The notes under the pieces were generated by a model. It did not search any database. It saw nothing but the letters and a program-made list of their open reading frames with translations, and was not told the DNA's origin. From a virus, in the IMG/VR virus record IMGVR_UViG_3300047095_000401, positions 1 through 35,457 of that record: a stretch of DNA of 35,457 nucleotides; one strand, given 5' to 3'. Position numbers and translations under genes: made by a program. Positions 1 through 10,047 of this stretch are shown here, piece after piece (the first letter of the stretch is position 1; the number at the start of each line of letters is the position of its first letter).

Positions 1-141
1 ATCTGGGTCTTCGTTTGGTCGCCTTGCAGTCAAGATTGTTTCTGGTTTCTTTCCGCGGGTGTGAACAAACATCGTTTCACGAACCTTCTGCCAGTGTTCA
101 AAGTTCTTTGGTCGATATTTTGAATCGGACAGAAAAGAAGA
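1..141. repeat. Terminal overlap, left copy (circular closure)
   Basis: These bases recur at the right end of the window with a single difference (G127 versus A35443). The difference is synonymous in the portal gene (TCC/TCT, Ser). Open coding across the join shows that the repeat is an overlap of a circular or circularly permuted molecule. A length of 141 also equals a common maximum assembler k-mer, so it is probably an assembly overlap rather than a biological terminal repeat. Confidence 0.9.
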
Positions 142-162
142 AATGTTTTCAATTGTTATCAT
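1..162 (-). CDS. Portal protein, N-terminal part (continues at right end of window)
   Basis: Reading the minus strand from the ATG at 160-162, the frame is open through the terminal overlap and joins the large portal frame at the right end. It adds 30 residues (MITIENISSFLSDSKYRPKN and ten more) before the internal Met that would otherwise look like the start. The full protein is therefore about 639 aa. The start lies one base after the TGA stop of the upstream Cys-rich tail gene (TGA-C-ATG), a tight coupling expected inside a structural operon. The bases after the overlap, 142-162, exist only here, so this piece decides the true start. Confidence 0.85.
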   Translation of the reverse strand, partial: MITIENISSFLSDSKYRPKNFEHWQKVRETMFVHTRGKKPETILTARRPNEDPD

Positions 163-163
163 G

Positions 164-1252
164 TCAACAAGTTAGATTTTTGGTGCAATTGCAATATTCA
201 AAATTCATTTCAGTGAACCAACGAGTTCCAGTGTCATTGTTCTTTGAAACTTCACCTTGAAATTGATATTCTTTTGAATCAACATAAACATCACGGCCCG
301 CAACAACTGAAACAACCAGTCGCATGAACCTTTGCGGCAAAGGGAATGATCGCAAAAGCCATGTTTCACACACTTCACTTGATGTTGTCTTCTTTGATGA
401 AGAAATGATGTTTTTTGTGATTTGAAAATTCGTTTGTTCAAAGACTGCCGGAACACGCATCTGGTTTGAATAAACAAAAGGTGAACCGCCCAAAGTATTT
501 GCGAACTGGTTTCCGTAATACATGCCGAAACAATCAGTTGTTGAATAAAGTGAAGACAACAAAACAGACCTTTTTTCACCAGAAAGACAAGGTTCAAGTT
601 TGAAGGGTTCAGAACAAAAACAATCAATGTTCGCAGGGTTCAAAGGGTTTTGAATTTTACCTGAAGTCTTTGTGAAACAAAACTTGAAATAAAAACAAGG
701 TTCAAGACCTTCTTGCTTCATCAAGTTTGCAATTGCTTCAAAATTGAAACGAATCATTTGAATTGACTTCTTTGTGATTGTTCCGTCGTAGTTGACAATT
801 TCAAACTTTCCGACATACCAATTTTGAACAACATCAGACCATGAAGTTTCATCAACTGAAATCAACTGGTCTGAACAACAAGAACGAATTTCAAAATATG
901 CCGCTGATTGTCTGGTGTCAAGTGTTCCGTCTGAAGACCAACCGTCTGAAACACCGCCAGTGACAATCAAAGGTTGTTGAAACTGAAAATCAAACTGGTC
1001 ACCGAGTTGAAAGGGAATGAAGAAAGGTGTGTCATTTCCGCAACATTCTGCATTCCATGTGTCACCGCAATCGCAAAGACCGATTCCGTTATTTACGATC
1101 AGTGTTGAACAATCATCAGAACCGCACAAGGTTGAAATTTCACCGCAAAGAAGTCTGGTTTCTGCATCAATTGTGCATGTGAAATCAGTCAAGTCACAAT
1201 ACGCAATTGAATCTGAAACTGGTGAAATGTAAGAATCAAAAAGGTCTGCCAT
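164..1252 (-). CDS. Cys-rich tail-tip or fibre protein, 362 aa
   Basis: I do not recognise a domain. The protein has about 21 cysteines in 362 residues, several paired (CDCGDTWNAECCG near residue 60, RSCC near 123, CNC near the C-terminus), with many Ser, Thr, aromatic and beta-prone stretches. There is no signal peptide or membrane segment. It is the last gene of the tail block, after the 933-aa Cys-rich protein and directly before portal. Position and composition suggest an exposed tail-tip, fibre or baseplate component stabilised by disulfides or metal; that role is inferred. The start ATG is preceded by an A/T-rich leader containing CCCTTAAA, a motif seen before several genes here. Confidence 0.6.
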   Translation of the reverse strand: MADLFDSYISPVSDSIAYCDLTDFTCTIDAETRLLCGEISTLCGSDDCSTLIVNNGIGLCDCGDTWNAECCGNDTPFFIPFQLGDQFDFQFQQPLIVTGGVSDGWSSDGTLDTRQSAAYFEIRSCCSDQLISVDETSWSDVVQNWYVGKFEIVNYDGTITKKSIQMIRFNFEAIANLMKQEGLEPCFYFKFCFTKTSGKIQNPLNPANIDCFCSEPFKLEPCLSGEKRSVLLSSLYSTTDCFGMYYGNQFANTLGGSPFVYSNQMRVPAVFEQTNFQITKNIISSSKKTTSSEVCETWLLRSFPLPQRFMRLVVSVVAGRDVYVDSKEYQFQGEVSKNNDTGTRWFTEMNFEYCNCTKNLTC

Positions 1253-1261
1253 GTTGCAAAT

Positions 1262-4063
1262 TTAAGGGTTTGACTTTGACCAATAACCGCAAAGTTCATA
1301 AGAAAGTCCGGGTGTCAATGTTGAAGGGTCAATCAATGCAGTTGCTTCATAAGTCAAACCAGAAGGTGAATAAGTCAAGTCAAGTGAAATGACATTCAAT
1401 TGTTGCGGCAAATTGAATGCAGTGTCTTCTGATTCTTTGACATTTGAAGTGTTTCCGCCCGGTGTGATGTTCGCAAAGAAGGCAAAGTTTCCGCTTTCAT
1501 TTGCAGTGTATGTTGCACGAATCTGGTCACAATTGTCAGGACAAAAGACACCGTCAATTGTTGACCAGACACCGCCTGAAAGACATTCAAATTGAAAACC
1601 AAAAATCTTCTGGTCAAAACCTGAATTTGTAGGTTCATTTTCAATTGCAAGAACACGAAACCCTTTTACATAATTGATTTCAAAAGGTGTCCCGTAAATA
1701 CTTGAAAAATCCATTCGAAGAATGTATTCGTAAATGATTTCTGAACCTCGCCAGTCATTCGTCACACCCAAAGTTGTCACATAAGGTGAACCCAGAACAC
1801 CAGCGGGTGTGCGGTTTATGAATGTTGAAGTGTTTGCAGTGAATACATTTGAACCAGAAAACGGACTTGATTCAAACCCGACACGCCTTGTGAATTCAGA
1901 AACAATGTCTGAACCTGAATCTTGAACAATCAAGTTTCCGGGGTTGTTCCAGTTGCCCGGATACCCGACAATACGATTTGAAGTTTCTTGATTGAACATG
2001 AAGAATGTTGTTTTTCCAGAAACCGGAAAATCTGGTTGTCTGAAGTAAACATTCAAAGACAATGAAACAATGTAATCGAGCCAGTTAATCGACCTTCCGA
2101 AACAATCTTTCAATGTACCTTCACCAAATGTGACAACATGCTGAATTCGTTCTTTTGCAACTGGTCTGATACAATTTGAAATGTTTCCAAGAAATATCTG
2201 ATTCCAACCAGAAGTCGTTTCAATTTGACAATTTTCACAATCTGGTTCAGGAACATTTGTGACTTTCAAAGGGTCTGAAATGAAAGAATTGACCATGTCG
2301 TTTTTCGAATAAACAACTGCGAAAATTCTGTATTGATGTGAAACATTCAGACCAGTTCCGATGAATGCAGTCACTTCGTAATCGTCACCGCCCAGTGCGG
2401 TCACTGAAGAAGGCGATTCAAGTAAATTGTCAAGAACACTGATAACGGCATTGTTCACAATTTGACTTCTTGAATTGTTGTAATTCTGCAAGAAATCAAC
2501 TGAATTGTCAGTTGTTGATTCATCAAACAAATTGAAGAAGACACATTGAATGTCGCCATAAACATTTGGAATGTTGATGTAAAACTTCACTTCAGTCTTC
2601 TGAATTGTTGAAAGTGTTGAAACTGGGTTTCCGTTTCTTTCAAAAATGAACAACGGGTCTGTAAATTCTGACGGCCCGTTGTTCAAACCTTTATTGAAAA
2701 ATCTTGAAGTCCAGTTGATTGAATGTGTGTTGTAGCATGTGAATTCGCTGCCGTTTGGGTTCAATTTATTCGGGTCATGAACCCAGAACAATGAACACAA
2801 CTTTCTTTGTGAATTGTAAACTGAAGGGAATGTGTTCACAAGCGGACCAGTCAAGGCGGGAACTGGTGCAAGAACATGGTTTCTTCGCCATTTTGGTGCA
2901 TTGTTGAACACTGCCGCCGAAATCCAGTCTTCAAGGTCTGAAATCATGAACATTGTCAACCTTACTTCAAACGATGTTGAAGTAACAACTTGAATTTCGA
3001 CAATCCAGTTTTTTTGATTTGGTGTGTTGGTTGTTGCACCGTAAAGTGACATCGGAAACCAACCAGAACCAATCATTGAACTGAACAATTCAATGTAATA
3101 CCCTGAAGGCGGTGCAGCGTTTATCGGACCGCCATACTTTGTTGAATAATTGCAAGTTACGGCCCAAATTATCGGGTTGAAGAAAAGTTCAAAGTTGTCA
3201 CCAATTCCGTGTGCGTATGTGAATCTGAAACTGACTTGTTTTTGTTCACCGATTGCAGATTGATTGAACACCGCTTCATTGTCACATGCAGTCGACCATG
3301 TTCCAAGACATTTGCCTTCAGCGTTTATGTCAACACCAGTGCAACAAAGACACGGACAAGGTTCACCGCATGGTTCGCCACCAGCGTCTGTCGCTTGACC
3401 GGTGACCGGAATCAAGAATTCAGTTCCGCATAAGTCAATGACAATGTCGCAATCAAGAATTTGACAAGGTTCTTCAGGTGTCCATGATAAATTTGCGCAG
3501 TCAGTGTCGGCACCGCCGGGGTCTGGTGCAAGTCTTAAAGTTCTCGGAACAATTCCGGCACATGCAGTGTTGTCAATGTCGAAATTGTTTGAACAAAGTG
3601 TTGAATTGTTTGAAATACAAATCTGAAAATTTGCAGATGTGTCACCAAAAGGAACAACACCAAAATCAATTGAAGAAGGTGTGATTGTTGGCGGTAGTGC
3701 CGGATAACCAAAAGAAAACAAATGTGATTCAGAACCGTGTTCTGCCGATACTGGTTGAATGTTCAAAACATCTTCAACATTGCCAGAACCCGCACAAATT
3801 TGAATTTCAATGTCAACAAAATCGCCCGCATTGACGTTGTAAGGAAACGAAGGCGGGTTGAAGTTTATTGAAATAATTGAAGAAGTGAAACTTCCAGTTG
3901 TATGAATCAAATTGATTCCGGTCAATGTCATCTTTTGTGTGAAGACATTCGTGATTCTGCAAGTAATATTGCAACAACAACCTGAATAAATTGTGTTCGT
4001 GAATGCACCGGGTGTGCCTTGTTCACTCAAACAATTGTTAAAATCCCAACGCGGATTCGCCAT
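1262..4063 (-). CDS. Large Cys-rich tail protein with Ig-like domain, 933 aa
   Basis: This is the second-largest gene of the window, and the protein has about 32 cysteines. Residues ~125-225 read SSIDFGVVPFGDTSANFQIC and onward to a VTGQA strand, the pattern of an ASPM/SPD-2/Hydin-type Ig-like domain, common in Bacteroidota surface proteins. A cluster of eight or so Cys follows (GEPCGEPCPCLCCTG). The rest is beta-rich, with repeated Ser/Thr/Asn segments and many PF/PFY turns. It lies downstream of the tape measure and hub-like genes, so a tail-tip or receptor-binding role is likely but inferred. No depolymerase motif was recognised. Confidence 0.65.
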   Translation of the reverse strand: MANPRWDFNNCLSEQGTPGAFTNTIYSGCCCNITCRITNVFTQKMTLTGINLIHTTGSFTSSIISINFNPPSFPYNVNAGDFVDIEIQICAGSGNVEDVLNIQPVSAEHGSESHLFSFGYPALPPTITPSSIDFGVVPFGDTSANFQICISNNSTLCSNNFDIDNTACAGIVPRTLRLAPDPGGADTDCANLSWTPEEPCQILDCDIVIDLCGTEFLIPVTGQATDAGGEPCGEPCPCLCCTGVDINAEGKCLGTWSTACDNEAVFNQSAIGEQKQVSFRFTYAHGIGDNFELFFNPIIWAVTCNYSTKYGGPINAAPPSGYYIELFSSMIGSGWFPMSLYGATTNTPNQKNWIVEIQVVTSTSFEVRLTMFMISDLEDWISAAVFNNAPKWRRNHVLAPVPALTGPLVNTFPSVYNSQRKLCSLFWVHDPNKLNPNGSEFTCYNTHSINWTSRFFNKGLNNGPSEFTDPLFIFERNGNPVSTLSTIQKTEVKFYINIPNVYGDIQCVFFNLFDESTTDNSVDFLQNYNNSRSQIVNNAVISVLDNLLESPSSVTALGGDDYEVTAFIGTGLNVSHQYRIFAVVYSKNDMVNSFISDPLKVTNVPEPDCENCQIETTSGWNQIFLGNISNCIRPVAKERIQHVVTFGEGTLKDCFGRSINWLDYIVSLSLNVYFRQPDFPVSGKTTFFMFNQETSNRIVGYPGNWNNPGNLIVQDSGSDIVSEFTRRVGFESSPFSGSNVFTANTSTFINRTPAGVLGSPYVTTLGVTNDWRGSEIIYEYILRMDFSSIYGTPFEINYVKGFRVLAIENEPTNSGFDQKIFGFQFECLSGGVWSTIDGVFCPDNCDQIRATYTANESGNFAFFANITPGGNTSNVKESEDTAFNLPQQLNVISLDLTYSPSGLTYEATALIDPSTLTPGLSYELCGYWSKSNP

Positions 4064-4083
4064 GTTTTTGATTTTTCACAAAT

Positions 4084-5838
4084 TTACACAATACCTTGAA
4101 CTGACATTGTTCTGTCAGAAAAATTGATTTTGACTTCTTTGATTCGCCCGTAAACAATTGAACCATTCTTCGGCAGTCTGATTGTTTTTGACCAGTCAAA
4201 AGAAGTCAGGTCTGAACATTCAAATTCAAATGTGAAGTTGAAATTGAATTGTGTTGCAGAAGGGTTGCGAGGGTCGTCAATGTAGTGAAACAAAGAATAA
4301 AGATTGTTTGTGTTGTTTTCCTTGAACCAAAACGGATAATTGAAACGGTCGTCTGGGTCAACATTAATGCCGTCAACAAGAACTGGTCCGCCAGTGAATG
4401 TGTCTGAATAATTGTTTTTTACGGTTGAAAATTCCCGGTCAACGCCGTCCCAGATTAAAAACTTGTAATTGAACCCACAATGATTGTTCAACATCATTGC
4501 TTTCTTGTTCTGGTTTGCAAATTGACCGCCAAAAATCAGAAGAAGAAGACCGCCTTGAAATGCTTCAAGAATTTCAAAGATCGTACCTTCATTGTCAACA
4601 TCGTCAGACCTGAATCGTGCCGGTGACAAAGGTAAAGACACATTCAATTGACCAGTTTGTGTCGGGTTGTATGGAACATTGAAATCAACAATGTCATTGA
4701 ATCGCAACTTTGCTTCATTCCCAATGATGTCAAGTGCATCAACATTGTATTCAAATCGACCAAAAGCCCAGCGTTCTCGGTCAATCCATGAAAAACACAC
4801 TTGATTGTCAATGATTCTTGAAGTGTTCAACAATTGTTCTGCATCAATCCATTCAGTTGTCGAATTGAAGTAATCTTTTCGTTCAAAAACCAGTGTTCCG
4901 CCTACGATTGCGTAATCGCCATTGAAGACTGGTTTCAGAACATTGTCAAGAAATGTTTCCATTGTTTCAATCGGCCAGTTTTCTGAAATCAAATCTTGAC
5001 CAATGATTGAAGACGGTTTTCCCTTTTCAACTGATGCCGCCCAAAGTGCCGTGTTGTAATAAATTGAAGAAGGGTCTGTCAAAATTGATGAACTGAAGTT
5101 CAAACCACATTGCGCACAACCAATTTTCAGGAATTCGCGCAACAAAACAGAAGGGTGTTTCCGGTTGCATGTGTCAAAGAAACCGACTGCATCGTCAATC
5201 AAGTCTTGAATCAAATCAACGGTGTTCGCTGGGTTGATTTGGGAATCGTCACAATCGTCTTGTGTGCAATCTGTCAAAGGCAAAAAACAGACAATTGAAC
5301 ACAAAACATAAATGACTGATGCGATCACAATAATGACAAGAACAAAAGGCAAAAGAACCGTTGACACAACAAAACCCAGAATTGAAAGAAGAATCGCACC
5401 AATGATGTGCAAAAATTTGGGGCGACCTTCAATGCAATACAACAAGTTGATGAATGTTGAAGAACTTCCGGGTTTGGGAATGACTTTCGACTGAAGGCAA
5501 TTATACGCAAGGTCTTCTTCAATGACTGATGCAGTGATTGAACAATCTGGTTCGCACCAGTCAATTGCATCGCCCCGAATGATACCTTCAAAAACTGGTT
5601 CAGAACAACAATCGTCATAAATTTTGACATCAACCTTCAGACCGTACCCGTTCACTGGGTCAATCAATGCAGTCTTCAAAATTTGGTAACCGTCATCGAA
5701 GAACACCAGTTCTGAACTGAAAGACTTTGCAGTTCGTCCAAAGTTGTCGTTTCTTCGAAGTGTGACTTCAAAGTTTTCAGTTCCGTCAATTCTGCCAGTC
5801 AGAAGAACATTGTTCAACTTGATTTTCATTGAATTCAT
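4084..5838 (-). CDS. Tail hub/baseplate-like protein with internal membrane hairpin, 584 aa
   Basis: The gene overlaps the tape-measure stop by ATGA and so belongs to the tail operon; M4 could be the real start. Residues 1-115 are beta-rich ([19 protein letters not shown]) and resemble the N-terminal part of siphophage tail hub or Dit-like proteins, but only weakly. Residues ~143-188 form a continuous hydrophobic stretch long enough for two membrane helices, flanked by paired Cys (DWCEPDC before, TDCTQDDC after) and then IGCAQCG near residue 235. The C-terminal half is soluble and beta-rich. A membrane-inserting hub is inferred from this layout. No lysozyme or peptidase motif is visible. Confidence 0.6.
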   Translation of the reverse strand: MNSMKIKLNNVLLTGRIDGTENFEVTLRRNDNFGRTAKSFSSELVFFDDGYQILKTALIDPVNGYGLKVDVKIYDDCCSEPVFEGIIRGDAIDWCEPDCSITASVIEEDLAYNCLQSKVIPKPGSSSTFINLLYCIEGRPKFLHIIGAILLSILGFVVSTVLLPFVLVIIVIASVIYVLCSIVCFLPLTDCTQDDCDDSQINPANTVDLIQDLIDDAVGFFDTCNRKHPSVLLREFLKIGCAQCGLNFSSSILTDPSSIYYNTALWAASVEKGKPSSIIGQDLISENWPIETMETFLDNVLKPVFNGDYAIVGGTLVFERKDYFNSTTEWIDAEQLLNTSRIIDNQVCFSWIDRERWAFGRFEYNVDALDIIGNEAKLRFNDIVDFNVPYNPTQTGQLNVSLPLSPARFRSDDVDNEGTIFEILEAFQGGLLLLIFGGQFANQNKKAMMLNNHCGFNYKFLIWDGVDREFSTVKNNYSDTFTGGPVLVDGINVDPDDRFNYPFWFKENNTNNLYSLFHYIDDPRNPSATQFNFNFTFEFECSDLTSFDWSKTIRLPKNGSIVYGRIKEVKINFSDRTMSVQGIV

Positions 5839-8800
5839 CGCGCCTTGTTTCTGATTCTGTTTTGTTTGTATTGAACTGAAGTGACAATTCCGTTGATGCC
5901 GTTTTCATCAATTGAAAGGTTCAGACCTTTTTGTTCTTTGATTGCCTTTTCAATTCTTTCAAGTCTGTTTTCCATTGTTTTCGTTTGAAGTGTCTGGTGT
6001 CTTTCAATGTTCATGTTCAAGTAAGGGTCACGACCTTTGTGAATTGCTTCAAACAAGGGTCGATATTTTCTTGTTTTTTCTTTGGTGAATACAAATTCAC
6101 CTTTGTGAACAACACCAGCGGGTTCGTACTTTGAACCTTCACCAGTGAAACCACCTTCAGCAAATGAACCGGCCGCTGATTGTGCTTGCGCTTTTGCTGC
6201 GACCAGTCCCGCTGCAAGTGCAATCAATGTCGCTGCAATTGTGAAAGGTGCTGCGGCACCGCCTTCAGCCGCTGCCTTTGCAATCGCAACTGATGAATTT
6301 GCAACAAGTTCAATCGCTGCAAGTGCTTGTTGCGCCCTAACGAATTTCGCACGTTTTTCTTGAAGTTTGGTCAATCTGTCTTCTTCTGCCTGAAGAAGTT
6401 CTGCATTCCCTTTTTCAGCGATTTCTCGTGCCTTTTCAATTCTCTTTTCTTGTGCTGAAATTTGAATTTCTGTTTGTTGAATCGCAGCATCAAGAATCGC
6501 ATTTGTCAATTCTTTGGTTTTTTCAATGATTTCATCAATGCCTTCTTTGATTGCTTCTTTTCTTTTTTCTGCATTCAGTTCTTCTTCAGTCAAGGTTTCG
6601 TCTTCAATGTCTTGAATTTTGTCTGCGGTGTCTTGTCTGATTTTAAGAATGTCAAGTGCGGCTTGTTGTTCAATGACTTTTCTTTCTTCTGGAATCAGTG
6701 CCGCATTTTTCAGTTCTTCATCACGTTGCTTTTCAATTTTCTGAATCAAAAGTGTTTCTTCTTCATTGATGCCTTGTTTCAGTTCATCAAGTCGGCTTTG
6801 AATTTGTTCCCTTATTGAAGTTCGTTCTTTTTCAGATGTTGCCTTTTGAAACTGGTCACGAAGAAACTGAAGTTGTCTTTCTGATTCACTTTGAAATTCT
6901 TCATTTTGCTGAAGTTTTCTGTCAAGTTCAATCTGGTCAAGTTCTGCATTTGATTTTGAACGGCGTTCTTGTTCTTGCTTCACAAGTTCACTGATTTGTT
7001 TTTCAGTGTCATTTGTCACTTTGAGTTTTTGAAGTCTTCTGATTTCTTCAAATTGTGCTTCAATGGTTGTTGTCAGAAGACCTTCAGATCGTGCCTTGTT
7101 TATTCTTTCAGTCAGTTCTTCATCAATTGCCTTTTTTCGTTCATCTGAAAGAAGTTTCAATCTGTTTTTTTGTTCATCAAAGGTGACCGCATCAACAACT
7201 TCAATCTTCTGGGTTGAAACTTCACGATTCAAGACTTCAATTTGTCTGGTCAAGTCTTGAAGAAGTTCCCTTCTTTTTTTGCCAACATCTTCGCCCGATT
7301 TTGCAGTCTGTTTGTCACTTTTCTGAACATTTGCACCGGCTTGTGCAATTCTTTCTGAAAGTGCATCAATCGCTTCGGTTGTTGAATTCAATTGTTCTTC
7401 AGTTGCTTTGATTTGAGCATCAAGCGCACCCTTCAAAATATTCTGATTTGCAGCGGCTTGTTTTTCATTTGCTTCAAGTTCTGAAGAAATCAAAGGTGTT
7501 TCAGTTGAAAATTGCCTTTTTGCTTTGTCTTCTTCTGCCTTTTTCTGACGATCTGCTTCGGCTTTTCTGGTCTTTGCTAACTGGTCTTCGAGATTCAATT
7601 GTTGTTTTGTCAATTCAATGATTTGATTTTCTGCCGCTTTTGCGAATGCGGCTTGTTTTATCGAATTGACTAAATCTTGATAAGTTTGGTCAAGTTCTTT
7701 AACAAATTTCTTTTCATCATTGATGTTCTTCAGTGTTGTTCCGTATTGATTGTTTAACTGGTCAACCAGTTTCTTTCTTTCACTTGAACCAGTGTTTGTC
7801 TTCTTGATTTCTTTCACCAATTTGTCAAGTTCTGAAACTTGCTTTGCGGATTCTGAATTCGCTTCACTTTGAGCGGTTGCCAGTGCCGATTGTTTGTCAA
7901 TCAATTTTTCAGTTTCAACAACAACTTCTTCTTCCGCTTCACCAAAGTCAATCAAGAATGCCGCTGCGGTTGCAAGTCCAGTTGCAAGAAGACCAATCGG
8001 ATTTGTTTTCAAAATGGTTGAAAACGCAGTTGTTGTTGCAGTTGCAATTCTGGTCGCTGCCGAATAAAGACCAGTTGAAGTTGTCAAGGTATTCAATGAA
8101 ATCGTTGTCGCTCGTGTCCAGAATGCACGAAGTCTTTGAACCGCTACCTGAAGTTGTTCTTGAATGATTAAGGCACGAATTCGTACTTGATAAATCAATT
8201 CCGCCTGAATTGCCGCATTCCTTTGACCAACATAAAAGGCAATCGCACCGCCCAGAAGGGTCAATGTTCTTCCGTAATCTTGAAGAAATTGCGGAATCGC
8301 TTTGAACCCTTCAATCAATGCGAATGCCGCATCAAGTGTTGTTTCAAACACTGGTAAAAGTCCGTTTCCGATTGACCTTTGCAATTGCTCAAAACCGCCA
8401 ATGACATTTGAAATTCTTCCGGCAGTTGACTTTGAAAGTTTTTCAGTCAGTCCGTCAAATCTTCCGCCTTCAGAAGTCAAAGACTTGAAACCTTCTTCAA
8501 GGTTCTTGAATGAAATTTGACCTTCTGAACCCAGTTTTTTGACTTGTGAAACATCGACACCGAGTTGTTTTGCAAATTCATCAAGAATCGGAATTCCGGC
8601 TTCAGTCAATTGATTGATGTCTTCTGCGTAAAGTGTTCCTTGTGTTCTTGCTTTTCCGTAAATGACTGCAAGTTCATTGAAGTTTTTGCCAGTTGCCGCA
8701 GACACATCGCCGATTCTTTCAAGGGTTGTTGTCAGATTTTCAACTGGTTCACCAAATGCAAGTAACGCTTTGCCCGCTTGATTCACTTCATCTGGTGTGA

Positions 8801-9140
8801 AAGGTGTCTTGATTGCAAATTCTTCAAGGTCTGCGAACACTTGTTTTGCCTTTTCAGAAGAACCGAGAAATGTTTCAAGTGAAATGTTCACGGCTTCATA
8901 ACTTTGAACCGCATTCAATGCACCCTTTCCAAAGTCAATCGCAGATGCCGCAACTGAAATTCCGCCAAAGGCCGCAGCCGCACCAGTCAAAGTCTTTCGA
9001 AGTCCTGAAATCTGGTTTTCCGCACCTTTGGTTGCAGTTCCGATGTTTCCCAGACCAGACTTGATCGCTTCAAGTTCCCTTCGTAGTTGTCCAGTGTCCG
9101 CCTGAAGTCTGAACAAAACATTTTTGACATTGTCCGCCAT
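5835..9140 (-). CDS. Tape measure protein, 1101 aa
   Basis: The N-terminal region contains a typical phage tape-measure domain (residues ~90-250: [57 protein letters not shown]). Hydrophobic stretches at ~290-310 and ~370-395 follow, then a very long Gln/Glu/Lys coiled coil (~430-920). An Ala-rich hydrophobic segment (~930-985) precedes a basic C-terminus. The protein sets tail length and probably helps DNA pass through the cell envelope. At about 1.5 angstroms per residue it would suggest a tail near 165 nm, an estimate only. The chaperone genes lie just upstream, as in siphophages. Confidence 0.95.
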   Translation of the reverse strand: MADNVKNVLFRLQADTGQLRRELEAIKSGLGNIGTATKGAENQISGLRKTLTGAAAAFGGISVAASAIDFGKGALNAVQSYEAVNISLETFLGSSEKAKQVFADLEEFAIKTPFTPDEVNQAGKALLAFGEPVENLTTTLERIGDVSAATGKNFNELAVIYGKARTQGTLYAEDINQLTEAGIPILDEFAKQLGVDVSQVKKLGSEGQISFKNLEEGFKSLTSEGGRFDGLTEKLSKSTAGRISNVIGGFEQLQRSIGNGLLPVFETTLDAAFALIEGFKAIPQFLQDYGRTLTLLGGAIAFYVGQRNAAIQAELIYQVRIRALIIQEQLQVAVQRLRAFWTRATTISLNTLTTSTGLYSAATRIATATTTAFSTILKTNPIGLLATGLATAAAFLIDFGEAEEEVVVETEKLIDKQSALATAQSEANSESAKQVSELDKLVKEIKKTNTGSSERKKLVDQLNNQYGTTLKNINDEKKFVKELDQTYQDLVNSIKQAAFAKAAENQIIELTKQQLNLEDQLAKTRKAEADRQKKAEEDKAKRQFSTETPLISSELEANEKQAAANQNILKGALDAQIKATEEQLNSTTEAIDALSERIAQAGANVQKSDKQTAKSGEDVGKKRRELLQDLTRQIEVLNREVSTQKIEVVDAVTFDEQKNRLKLLSDERKKAIDEELTERINKARSEGLLTTTIEAQFEEIRRLQKLKVTNDTEKQISELVKQEQERRSKSNAELDQIELDRKLQQNEEFQSESERQLQFLRDQFQKATSEKERTSIREQIQSRLDELKQGINEEETLLIQKIEKQRDEELKNAALIPEERKVIEQQAALDILKIRQDTADKIQDIEDETLTEEELNAEKRKEAIKEGIDEIIEKTKELTNAILDAAIQQTEIQISAQEKRIEKAREIAEKGNAELLQAEEDRLTKLQEKRAKFVRAQQALAAIELVANSSVAIAKAAAEGGAAAPFTIAATLIALAAGLVAAKAQAQSAAGSFAEGGFTGEGSKYEPAGVVHKGEFVFTKEKTRKYRPLFEAIHKGRDPYLNMNIERHQTLQTKTMENRLERIEKAIKEQKGLNLSIDENGINGIVTSVQYKQNRIRNKAR

Positions 9141-9142
9141 TT

Positions 9143-9442
9143 TTATTTCAATTTTTCAAGTTGTTGATTCCTTTCATCAATAATTCTGAAGTAAGTTGAA
9201 ATTGTCTGGTAATATTCATCGACAGACAACGATTCAAGTGCTTTCATTTCAGTGACCTTGTTTTCACACATTATTTGATTCACGTAGTTGATTTGGTCAA
9301 TGTATTTTCCGATTTCAACCGACGCAAAAGACGATTGAACCTTTCTTTTGCCGGAAGTGTTGTCTTCAAAAAGTCTTGAATATCTTGAACGGATATTTCC
9401 GAAGATTTGATTGTGAACATGAACGCCTTTTGCAAAAAAAAA
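9143..9442 (-). CDS. Candidate -1 frameshift extension of the tail assembly chaperone (gpGT-like)
   Basis: The minus-strand frame that is -1 relative to the upstream chaperone gene is open from 9496 down to a TAA at 9143-9145, just before the tape measure. A ribosome slipping at the T9 run (9434-9442) would make a fusion of about 247 aa ending in [20 protein letters not shown] and a short helical tail. In lambda-like siphophages a G/GT pair made by -1 slippage sits exactly here. Alternatively the last part is a separate 42-aa gene starting at ATG 9269-9271. The zero frame beyond T9 also looks like protein, so the slip could be elsewhere in the overlap. Confidence 0.5.
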   Translation of the reverse strand, partial: FFFAKGVHVHNQIFGNIRSRYSRLFEDNTSGKRKVQSSFASVEIGKYIDQINYVNQIMCENKVTEMKALESLSVDEYYQTISTYFRIIDERNQQLEKLK

Positions 9443-9885
9443 TCTTGAAGTTTTGGGTCTGAAGTCAACTTGTCTTTCTTCTTTTGTTTCCAGATTTCAC
9501 TGAATTCAGATTCGTCTTCACCTTGAATGACGAAATAACAAGTTGCAAGTTCAATCAAGGTTTCTTGTTCACCGATGTAATTCAATCGAAATTCAAGTTC
9601 TGCAAGTATGTTGAACAATTCAACAATGTTGCCGTTGTTTGCATTCCGTTTCATTGATTCAATCAGAATCAACATCTGGTCTTTTGTCAGGTTCATTTCT
9701 GAAAACCTTGTTGCGACTTCTGCGGCAATCGCCCGTTTCGCAGACATGGTCAAAGGGTTCATGAATTCGTACCATTTGAACCCTTCTGAATCGGTGAAAA
9801 CGTGTTTCAAGGGAATTTTTGAACCAGTTTCTTCTTTTGCAGAAAGAACCGAATCTTTTGTCTTTTTCCATTTTCCGAAAATCAT
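9280..9885 (-). CDS. Tail assembly chaperone (gpG-like), 201 aa
   Basis: The frame extends further upstream, but the ATG at 9883-9885 is preferred because it overlaps the stop of the preceding 44-aa gene as ATGA. The protein starts MIFGKWKKTKDSVLSAKEET and is helical and charged, with MNPLTMSAKRAIAAEVATRF near residue 40. It has no catalytic motif. Its position between terminase and tape measure, its length and its overlap with an open -1 frame fit the gpG-type tail tube assembly chaperone. The identification rests on position and frame layout rather than on sequence recognition. Confidence 0.65.
   Translation of the reverse strand: MIFGKWKKTKDSVLSAKEETGSKIPLKHVFTDSEGFKWYEFMNPLTMSAKRAIAAEVATRFSEMNLTKDQMLILIESMKRNANNGNIVELFNILAELEFRLNYIGEQETLIELATCYFVIQGEDESEFSEIWKQKKKDKLTSDPKLQDFFLQKAFMFTIKSSEISVQDIQDFLKTTLPAKERFNRLLRRLKSENTLTKSTT
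9434..9442 (-). promoter_or_regulatory. Slippery T9 run (candidate -1 frameshift site)
   Basis: On the coding strand the sequence is GAT TTT TTT TTG, giving a perfect T_TTT_TTT heptamer in the zero frame of the chaperone gene. A -1 slip enters the open frame that ends just before the tape measure. A sequencing error in the homopolymer is the main alternative. Confidence 0.5.
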
Positions 9886-10016
9886 TTTTTCTTCTTTGTT
9901 TTGGTGTTTGCCTTCTTGATTTTGTTCAATGATGCAGTGCAAATTGCATACGCTGACGATTTGTCTTTGCCTTGTTTCATGACATCAACAACACATCTTT
10001 CAAGTTTTTTCGGCAT
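9882..10016 (-). CDS. Small conserved phage protein, 44 aa
   Basis: The product starts MPKKLERCVVDVMKQGKDKS and continues SAYAICTASLNKIKK, ending in a lysine run (KTKKKK). Short proteins with the pattern MP-x-LE-x-CV ... AY-x-IC-x-S are, as I recall, frequent in phage genomes near head and packaging genes; no function is known to me. The stop overlaps the next start as ATGA, which supports translation of both genes. The basic C-terminus suggests DNA or acidic-protein binding, an inference. Confidence 0.75.
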   Translation of the reverse strand: MPKKLERCVVDVMKQGKDKSSAYAICTASLNKIKKANTKTKKKK

Positions 10017-10047
10017 TGTTTCAAGTTTTATTTGACTTCAAAAATAA

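Noticed and set aside
1-141. Biological direct terminal repeats like those of T7 or T5
   Set aside because: The length equals a common assembler k-mer, the repeat lies inside the portal coding frame, and the frame is open through the circular join.
5931-8765. Many plus-strand open frames opposite the tape measure and other genes
   Set aside because: They are antisense shadows with no promoter, start leader or recognisable product; all good coding signals are on the minus strand.
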